Part shown: positions 57,976-64,000 of the stretch, piece after piece | Numbering within the stretch: position 1 is the stretch's first letter | How the letters are laid out: the number at the start of each line of letters is the position of its first letter | From: Polytrichum commune | Lineage: Eukaryota > Streptophyta > Polytrichopsida > Polytrichales > Polytrichaceae | Direction: 5' to 3' | Assembly (NCBI GenBank): GCA_950295325.1 | Contig: OX485806.1 | Coordinates: 808,001 to 872,000, forward strand | Length of the DNA: 64,000 nucleotides | Translations under genes and position numbers: made by a program | Notes under the pieces: generated by a model | Told to the model about the DNA's origin: nothing | The model's database searches: none | The model's input: only the letters and a program-made list of their open reading frames with translations

Positions 57976-58105
57976 GTTTGGGTCGGTCGACCCAAACCTG
58001 CAAAGAGCCTAGTTTGGGTCGATCGACCCAAACCTGCAAAGAGCCTAGTTTAGGTCGATCGACCCAAACCTGCAAAGAGACTAGTTTGGGTCGATCGACC
58101 CAAAC
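57976..58105. repeat. Four 22-bp palindromes at exact 36-bp spacing in an intron
   Basis: Starts at 57976, 58012, 58048 and 58084. Each is GTTTGGGTCGA followed by its reverse complement, with one central change in the first and GTTTAGG in the third. The 14-base spacers are nearly identical to each other (CTGCAAAGAGCCTA). The array lies within the intron between the second and third recognised exons of the ParB-like gene (58133-57902). Constant spacers distinguish it from CRISPR. Confidence 0.95.
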
Positions 58106-58133
58106 TGCTTACGAGCTAGAGAAAGTCACTTAC

Positions 58134-59410
58134 CATAGCAGTATAGACAGGTTTTGAGCCTCCGAAGACGTTGAAGATGCAGTCCCCTCTCCTCGTCAGC
58201 GTCCTCATCATTCTCATGTAAAATTCCATCCGCAGCTCATCTGCAGGATAGTTCGCGTATTTAGCCTCGTCGTAGAGGCACTTGTTGGCACCCAACCCTT
58301 CTGGAACTTGGAAGAGTTTGTCCATCCGGGATATAGGGTGGTTCGGCACCTTCAGCAACTCCGCTTTGTACACGAAGTACAAACACAAGACGTTGACGAA
58401 CTTGGTCTTCTTGTCCTTCAACGTCGTGTAAGCCCCCTCCGCCGGTGCGGCGATGTAGTGAGACTTGGACACTGCATACTCCGGCTGCAGTTTCCGGACA
58501 AGCTCGTACACCTGCTCCGCCCTCCTATCCTTGACTATCCAAAGCCAGATATCTACCTCCCTGAACTTAGGGCTTGCATAATCGACGAACTTAGTTAAGA
58601 AGGGGTCGTAGAAGAGGGTGCTCATCGTGCCCTCAAATGAGCTTCCAGGTCTGTTTCTAAAATCAATCATCCCAAAAGGAAAGCGGTCCTTTGCTTTCGT
58701 CCTTATCGCCATTCTGGCGTCTTGACCTGGCCAGCCCTGAATTTTCAAAGGCTCGAAGGTGACAAGGTTGAAGTAAGCGTCCCCTTCAAACTGGACAATC
58801 TTCTTCTCCTTGATGAAGTTCGAGAACGCACGCGCTGTGTGATCCGGAAGCGCCCGGTTCTTCCCACCCTTCACCATCTTGGCCCGCAAAAAGTCGTCCC
58901 CCGCTTCCCTTATTAGAGCCGCCATGGACGCACTGGTGAACTTATATTCATCTTTGAATGCTCTCCAGTTAGCCTTATGAACCTCGCCGTCCACGACAAT
59001 ATTCCTCTCTAGTACGAATTTATGCAGCTCCTGCACGATAGTCGTCTTCTTTTTCTTGTTCTCCATCCATTCCTTCATGGTGTAGCATGAAGGAACGAAG
59101 GATTTGGGCTTTACGAAGATAATCTTTGGGTGCACCCAGCACCTCTTGGCCGTGGGTGCCACGTGCAGGATGTACGATGCCGCCTTCTCCACCTCCGTCT
59201 CTGACAGCCCTTGAAGAGTTCTAAAGAACTCTCTCACGAGAGGCTTCATCTGCTTGAAGCGCGAGGCCAGGCTGAAGAAAGCGCCAGTGTCGGGGTCGAT
59301 CAAATCCCCCGTCTTGTGTTTTTCAAACACGGTTTTCCACTTCCTCCAAACTGAGTCCGATGTTGTAATCAAGTAAATCTCCCCCTTGAGGTCGCTGTAT
59401 TTCTTCTGCT
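58134..59410 (-). CDS. ParB-like/methyltransferase-like gene, second recognised exon: methyltransferase-like region
   Basis: The exon ends at a clear donor (GCTATG before GTAAGT, 58133-58132), phase 0. The start is uncertain. The frame is open to 59525, but an acceptor CACAAGCAG just upstream of KKYSDLKGEIYLI is more likely. The C-terminal part reads ADELRMEFYMRMMRTLTRRG then GDCIFNVFGGSKPVYTAM. This resembles the GD-VLDPF-GSGTT block (motif I) of amino-type DNA methyltransferases, in which the catalytic D/NPPY box lies upstream. The candidate box FGMIDFRNRPG (about 58680) is far from D/NPPY, and Gly-Ser-Lys replaces Gly-Ser-Gly, so activity is doubtful. The rest (SDSVWRKWKTVFEKHKTGDL, HVAPTAKRCWVHPK, YEL-RKLQPEYAVSKSHY) is not recognised. 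The family assignment is inference from one motif plus the ParB context. Confidence 0.6.
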
Positions 59411-59555
59411 TGTGGCTCGAATTATCAATGGAGGAAAATTTGTTGATCATTTGATATTTGAAATCATGCACGTGAACAAAACAGAACATTTGAATGCGTG
59501 TTAGATAAGTACATGTGATTTCCAAACCATATCATGACCAACATCTACAACAAGA

Positions 59556-59672
59556 GTTTGGGTCGATCGACCCAAACTAAAAAAATCACAAGATTGCAAC
59601 AGTTGTTTGGGTCGATCGACCCAAACTAAATAAACAAGGCTGCACCAGGAGTTTGGGTCGGTCGACCCAAAC
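59556..59672. repeat. Three 22-bp palindromes in the first recognised intron
   Basis: Copies at 59556-59577, 59605-59626 and 59651-59672, spaced 49 and 46 bp, same half-site GTTTGGGTCGA; the third has one central change. They all lie between the donor at 59681 and the following exon. Confidence 0.95.
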
Positions 59673-59681
59673 AATACTCAC

Positions 59682-61005
59682 CTCCCACTTGGGATTCTTG
59701 TCCTTCGCATTCTCCCTCCTTGGGAGGCCTACCATAGAACTCCCACACCTCCCGCGAGGCTATGATATTCCTTATCCAGAAAGCTTGGTAGGCCCTTTTC
59801 TTATTCCCCATGTTGAAGTAACGGGAGATGTCGCTCAGTCGGGTCTCATCATCAGACCACACCACCAGTGCCTTCCACACCTTCAACTTCTCCTTCTGAT
59901 TGTTGGGATCATCCCACTCATTCATGAGTTGGATTTTCTTGCATGCCTCCACGCTGTGTTGGCCGTCTATCAGCCAAAAATCGCCCTTCTGAATTGTTGG
60001 CCACATTTCAGGTGTAGGCATTTTCTTGAGACCCTGTGGCATCACTACAATCGTTTGCCTGCCGTCTTTAAACTGCTCGCAAACGATCTGCGCGATTATC
60101 CAGTCAACGTAGGCGTCCTCCTTTGTCCGGACACACTTCTCCGGTGGCGCTAGATGGCACTGGCTGATGTTCACGTCGAACTTGAAATCCCTGCCCATGA
60201 AAAAACAGTGGAAGCATTTCGTCGTGAAATTGTTCACGATTTTCTGCAGCTCCCCTGCATCCACCTCTTCGCCGGGCTTCGGCATGCGCAACTCCGGTGA
60301 GACTGGCTCGTCAGTCATCACAGATGACTCTCTCGCCCTCTTGGATGGAGTTGTTTGACGGCTCCCAGAAGGTGTAGGAGCCTCACTATTCGTAGGTGTT
60401 TGGGATGGAGTGGTCCTCCGTGAGTCAGCCGGTACTGGTCGCGGCATCCTCACCGTTTGATGTCTTGACGACCCTGCTCCTTCCTCTGTGGGAGCTTTCC
60501 GCCTCACAGCTTGCTGTGATTTGGTTTTGCTTTGCACGTCCTTGTTCAGCACGGTTATTGCATGTTTTAGTTTTGTGAACCGGCTTGAGACCTTGGTATT
60601 CGATGTACTGTTATCGATGAATATAGACTCCGGTTTGATGACGTCGGGTTCTACACATGTTTCTTTTGCATAGATAGCGTCAAAGGGTTCGGAGAACTGG
60701 TGCATAAACATATGCGCGTTCTGGACAGCCGAGTTCTCGAGGATGACGTCGGTATAGTCTCCAAGAGACTGTACCGATGCGACCTCCCATCCCGTAAGAG
60801 TCGCCCAGGTGTGCTTCTCCACGGTTCCCACCTTGACAACAAAAATCATTTTGTATGTTGAGGCTTTGACTACTTGAATTGACCAAGCGAGGACAAGCCC
60901 GTCCTTAGGGGAATAGGAGTCTTCCTGCGGGGTTTCGTGCTCCTGCCACAACATGTCCGGCGCAGGCATGAACCACCTTTCGCCTGGTCGTTTCTTTGGG
61001 GCTAT
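59682..61005 (-). CDS. ParB-like/methyltransferase-like gene, first recognised exon: ParB/Srx-fold domain
   Basis: Bounded by an acceptor TTTCTTTCCTTGCAG (ending 61006) and a donor GGGAG before GTGAGT (59681). The first part reads KKRPGERWFMPAPDMLWQEH and ATLTGWEVASV. The middle is Ser/Thr/Pro-rich and basic (RTTPSQTPTNSEAPTPSGSR), probably disordered. The last third is a ParB N-terminal-like domain: KFDVNISQCHLAPPEKC, IVVMPQGLKKMPTPEMW, FWLIDGQHSVEACKKI with DGQH at 59967-59956, KALVVWSDDETRLSDISRYF and NMGNKKRAYQAFW. ParB proteins have a GxxR loop that binds CTP; the DGQHR variant occurs in related modification enzymes. Here Ser stands where Arg is expected. Earlier exons must exist, because there is no ATG in phase near the acceptor, but I could not find them. 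Confidence 0.7.
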
Positions 61006-61031
61006 CTGCAAGGAAAGAAACCCCAATGTTA

Positions 61032-61053
61032 GTTTCGGTCGTTCGACCCAAAC
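61032..61053. repeat. 22-bp palindrome copy upstream of the ParB-like exon
   Basis: GTTTCGGTCGT then TCGACCCAAAC, with two changes from the consensus. It lies 27 bp upstream of the ParB-like exon acceptor, thus within the intron. Confidence 0.85.
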
Positions 61054-61249
61054 TTCTTCAAAATGAATAGAAGTCACGTGATGTAATTGAAATGTAATAA
61101 ATTGCCGCATGTATTTTGGTGGTTTGTGTATTGTTATATGTGAACATCATTTAATGGTGATATTGTATTTTTATTTTTGGGTGGACTTGCATTTTATATT
61201 GTATCTAACATCATGGATTTCTTTATGAGATTAGGGTTTAGAAGACTGT

Positions 61250-61430
61250 GTTTGGGTCGAGCGACCCAAACATCAGCCTTTGATTGGGTTTAGGGTTTCA
61301 AACAGCAGCCTTTGTTTGGGTTTAGGGTTTCAAACAGCAGCCTTTGTTTGGGTCGAGCGACCCAAACAACAGCCTTTGTTTGGGTCGATCGACCCAAACA
61401 ACAGTCCTTGTTTGGGTCGTCTCCCCAAAG
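61250..61430. repeat. Cluster of 22-bp palindromes with TTTAGGGTTTC repeats, 5' flank
   Basis: Palindromes at 61250-61271, 61346-61367 and 61378-61399, plus a degenerate one at 61410-61430. Between them a unit containing AACAGCAGCCTTTG and GGGTTTAGGGTTTCAAAC is repeated. Two copies have GCGC-type centres (GGTCGAGCGACC) instead of GGTCGATCGACC. Confidence 0.9.
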
Positions 61431-61593
61431 TGTTTTTTATTAATATATTTTAAAAATTTGCACGTAGCATAAACAATGCTTATGCGTTGTGTATGCTACA
61501 ACACTAAGAATTAAGAAACATAACACAATACCTTTGAAATTTGTTGTGCAAACACTTTGGAGTAGATGATGTCTCTTTCCAATAACCCTCAAT

Positions 61594-61890
61594 AACAACT
61601 CTGGAATCTCTGAAACAACTATTCAATCTCAAACAACTCTGGAATCCCTCAAACAACTCTGGAATCTCTGAAACAACTATTCAATCTCAAACAACTCTGG
61701 AATCCCTCAAACAACTCTGAAATCTCTTAAACAACTCTGAAATCTCACAAACAACTCTGAAATCTCTCAAACAAATACTGGATCTCTCAAAAGACTTCTG
61801 AATCTCTCAAACGACTTCTAAATGTCTCAAGCAACTCCTGAATCTATCACAAAATTACAGAATCGCTCAAACGACTTTGAAATCTCTCAA
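61594..61890. repeat. ~21-bp minisatellite, about 13 imperfect units
   Basis: Units of the type ACAACTCTGGAATCTCTCAA. The left half includes a larger duplication (GAAACAACTATTCAATCTC occurs twice, about 60 bp apart); units drift toward the right (ACGACTTCTAAATGTCTCAA). Confidence 0.9.
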
Positions 61891-62468
61891 ACTACACAAG
61901 AACTCCTGATACTCACAAGCACAATCTCAACCTCCTACACGATGTTCTCCTAACTTCTTGCCGCACTCTTCAACACTCTGCAACACTCTTGAACAACACT
62001 CTTGAAAACTCATCTACTAAGTTCCTCTACCCTCACGCACTAAACCTTTCCTCCGCAAGTTTCTGTGCTTTTCAAGACTCTTCCTAAAACCTAAGATTGG
62101 ATAAGAGTTATGCAAGAGCAAGAGCAAGAGCAAGAGTGAAAAGACAAATAATGAAGAAGAAGCAGAATGGTGGGAATACCGCGCCTGAATCGCCGCGGCG
62201 CTTCAGGAGAGGCGGCGCTTCCAAGCGAGGCGCGGAGGGAATGCTTGGCGCGGAGAGAGAGAGAAGGAATTCGAAAAGGTGACGTTTGGGGTTTTGATCG
62301 CCTCGGGAATTGGCCCCACCCCCGCCAATAGGCGGCCCACAGGATTAGGGTACCCACGTAATTAGGATTTCGGGGAACCCTAAATCCTAAAGCCTAACTC
62401 TAAACCCTTAGCGGGTATAACTTATTTCAATGAACTAAGGTGCTACATGAAATATACTAAGGTGCGGT
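61891..62468. other. Stretch with an AGAGCA microsatellite and a GC-rich patch
   Basis: An (AAGAGC)n run lies at about 62112-62135. The frames over it (Arg/Ala or Ser/Cys repeats) are artefacts. A telomere-like patch AACCCTAAATCCTAAAGCC lies near 62377. No gene is supported. Confidence 0.45.
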
Positions 62469-62669
62469 GCCAATGCATTCTTGCAACAAAACTTTATGCC
62501 AAAGCTTATACTTAACCCCTACTTACATGACACCATACACTAAACTTTCCAAACAAGTTGAAGTCGTTGGTTTCTCTTTTGTTTGAGCATGTTAGAAAAA
62601 TAATACAATTTCGTGACATATAACGATGTAATCATTGACATTTAGACTTTCCCAATGATGCCAACAACT
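62469..62669. repeat. 201-bp direct repeat, left copy (partner 63662-63862)
   Basis: From GCCAATGCATTCTTGCAAC to GATGCCAACAACT. The partner has the same length, about 10% different, in the same orientation 1,193 bp away. It could be a short LTR pair or a segmental duplication. The interval between them is non-coding. Confidence 0.8.
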
Positions 62670-63527
62670 ATGCCTTTCACCACGTTTGAAGGCCAAGGAT
62701 TAACCAATTGTTTTTTAAAGCGTTGATTATAAGTTATGAAAGGTTGCTAAAATTCAAATGAGTTTAAGGGTGAAAGTCCTCACCATCTTCTGATTCAACC
62801 TCTACTCTTCCTGCAAGATATAGCCTAAAGATATGTACTTAGGCCAACTAATTTCCCAATTTGAAGAAGGATGAATGGCTAAAATCCTCTCTTTTAAAAA
62901 TTTTGTAGGTAAAATTTCCTACATGTTTTTTATCACATACTAGGTTGATATCTTATGTTCTTAAATTGTGCATAGGCTCTTTGTCCTACACTCTCAAAAT
63001 TTTATATGCTAAGTCACTTATTTTTTAGGCTGCATTTGTATTAATCACTATATTCGTTAATTTGGGATGGTTTAGGTAGGACGACCCAAACATTAGACTA
63101 TGTTGTTGTGGTCCTGCTTTAAAATGGTTCTAAGCCCTTGAAATAATTGGATGACTTTATGGTCATATTTTCAAACCTAAGTTTGATCCAAGACTTCATG
63201 TATAACTCTACTATGATGTATAAAATGCCCCCCACCCCCACCTCGCACCCCACCAAAGCTTTTGTACAAGTTTCTCAAGTTTTCAATCCCTTGTGCTTGT
63301 GATCAATTCCTAATCCACTAGACTATTTTCTCTAATTAGTGTGGCATAACATTCGGAGTTACACATTTCTGTAACATTTAATAGAAAGTATTTTTTCATC
63401 CAAATAACATAAGTAGGTAGTATGCACACGAAAAATTATGATATGACTTAGTTCGTAAAAAACGATAATGTCAGTAAAAAGTTATAGCAAGACATAATTC
63501 TGAAGTGCACAAGTGCACCTCTCGTTC
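62670..63527. other. AT-rich non-coding stretch between the direct repeats
   Basis: No gene is seen. A single copy of the GGTTTAGGTAGGACGACCC motif (near 63069) relates to the tandem units at 43401-43680. Confidence 0.4.
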
Positions 63528-63593
63528 ATCCAACATAAAGCCCTTAAATAGTATGTATATAGTATCCAACATAAAGCCCTTAAATAGTATGTA
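63528..63593. repeat. 36-bp tandem duplication
   Basis: ATCCAACATAAAGCCCTTAA with AATAGTATGTA occurs twice, starts 36 bp apart (63528 and 63564). The flanking ACCTCTCGTTCATCC relates it to the small element at 17176-17413. Confidence 0.9.
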
Positions 63594-63661
63594 CCTTGAA
63601 CTCTGGAGTACACTAAGGTGGTACATAAAATGTGTTATTCTACTAAACTAACCATTTATAT

Positions 63662-63862
63662 AGCCAATGCATTCTTACAACAAAACTTTATGCTAAACGA
63701 ATACTTAACCCTTACTTACATGACACCATACCCTAAATTTTCCAAACACATTGAGGGCATTGGTTTCTCTTTTGTTCGAGCATGTTAGGAAAACCATACA
63801 ATTGCGTGATATTTAACGATGTAATCATTGACATCTAGACTTTACCAATGATGCCAACAACT
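63662..63862. repeat. 201-bp direct repeat, right copy
   Basis: See 62469-62669. It ends with the same ATGCCAACAACT. The rest of the window, to 64000, shows nothing recognisable. Confidence 0.8.
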
Positions 63863-64000
63863 CACACGATATTGAATGAATAAAAAAGATTACCCACACC
63901 CCCCAACATGTGGAACAATTTAGAATATTTGAGTGTGGAGCCTATTAAATGAATACATTCCCCAACTGCATTTTGTAAGGGTTTTCAAATGCATGAGCCT

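Noticed and set aside
57092-57976. 294-residue plus-strand frame
   Set aside because: Antisense to the acidic exon; rich in Leu/Arg from GC-biased complement, and no domain is visible.
57976-58105. CRISPR array
   Set aside because: Spacers are nearly identical, the host has introns and plant-type elements, and no cas genes are present. It is a tandem palindrome array in an intron.
57969-58157. Plus-strand frame with repeated LGRSTQTCKEP units as a repeat protein
   Set aside because: It is only the translation of the palindrome array, opposite to a gene with good splice sites.
62097-62282. Arg/Ala-repeat small protein
   Set aside because: Produced by an AAGAGC microsatellite; there is no conserved feature.
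62377-62410. Interstitial telomere repeat
   Set aside because: Only a few degenerate CCCTAAA-like words and no array; the same holds for the TTTAGGG words near 61286.

Overview
The window is a repeat-rich piece of a plant-lineage (streptophyte) nuclear genome. Three things support this: chromodomain Ty3/gypsy retroelements primed by initiator tRNA-Met, ankyrin-PGG membrane proteins of the plant type, and genes with GT..AG introns. It contains a Ty3/gypsy element carrying its own cytosine DNA methyltransferase. From memory, captured methyltransferases of this kind have been reported in a charophyte alga (Klebsormidium) and in dinoflagellates, so a charophyte-grade alga is possible. The sequence alone does not settle the species.

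Layout. 0.2-1.4 kb is the RNase H tail of a decayed LINE on the minus strand. About 3.76-11.7 kb (+) is an old, broken Ty3/gypsy element in the order gag, aspartic protease, cytosine methyltransferase, reverse transcriptase, RNase H, integrase, PHD finger. It is split by a solo LTR in gag and by a ~1.2 kb insertion in the integrase tail. 12-17.5 kb holds small repeats and foldback elements. Three related ankyrin-PGG genes follow: copy A (18.1-19.6 kb, +, frameshifted), copy B (26.3-27.8 kb, +, intact) and copy C (32.7-31.3 kb, -, frameshifted). MITEs lie between them: PIF/Harbinger-like with TTA or TAA target duplications, Mutator-like with 9-bp duplications, and CACTA-like. 37-43 kb is AT-rich and nearly gene-free.

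43.8-45.5 kb (-) holds GC-rich exons. One exon encodes an FCP1/NIF-type HAD phosphatase-like domain. Its 5' end is cut by a 7,305-bp chromovirus-type LTR retrotransposon (45,518-52,822, -). Both LTRs are 977 bp with no difference noticed, and a 5-bp target duplication flanks the element. The reverse transcriptase core of this element is deleted, so it must have moved with enzymes supplied from elsewhere.

56.7-61.0 kb (-) is the most unusual part: a gene of at least three exons. It encodes a ParB/Srx-fold domain (DGQH motif), then a region ending in a glycine-rich motif like motif I of DNA methyltransferases, then an acidic, charged, proline/glutamine-rich tail. Every intron I can define, and both flanks, contain copies of one 22-bp palindrome (half-site GTTTGGGTCGA). 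Four of them lie at an exact 36-bp spacing in one intron, and none lies in an exon. ParB proteins are known for binding short palindromes, so these may be binding sites of the encoded protein; this is inference. The right end (61.4-64 kb) holds minisatellites and a 201-bp direct repeat.
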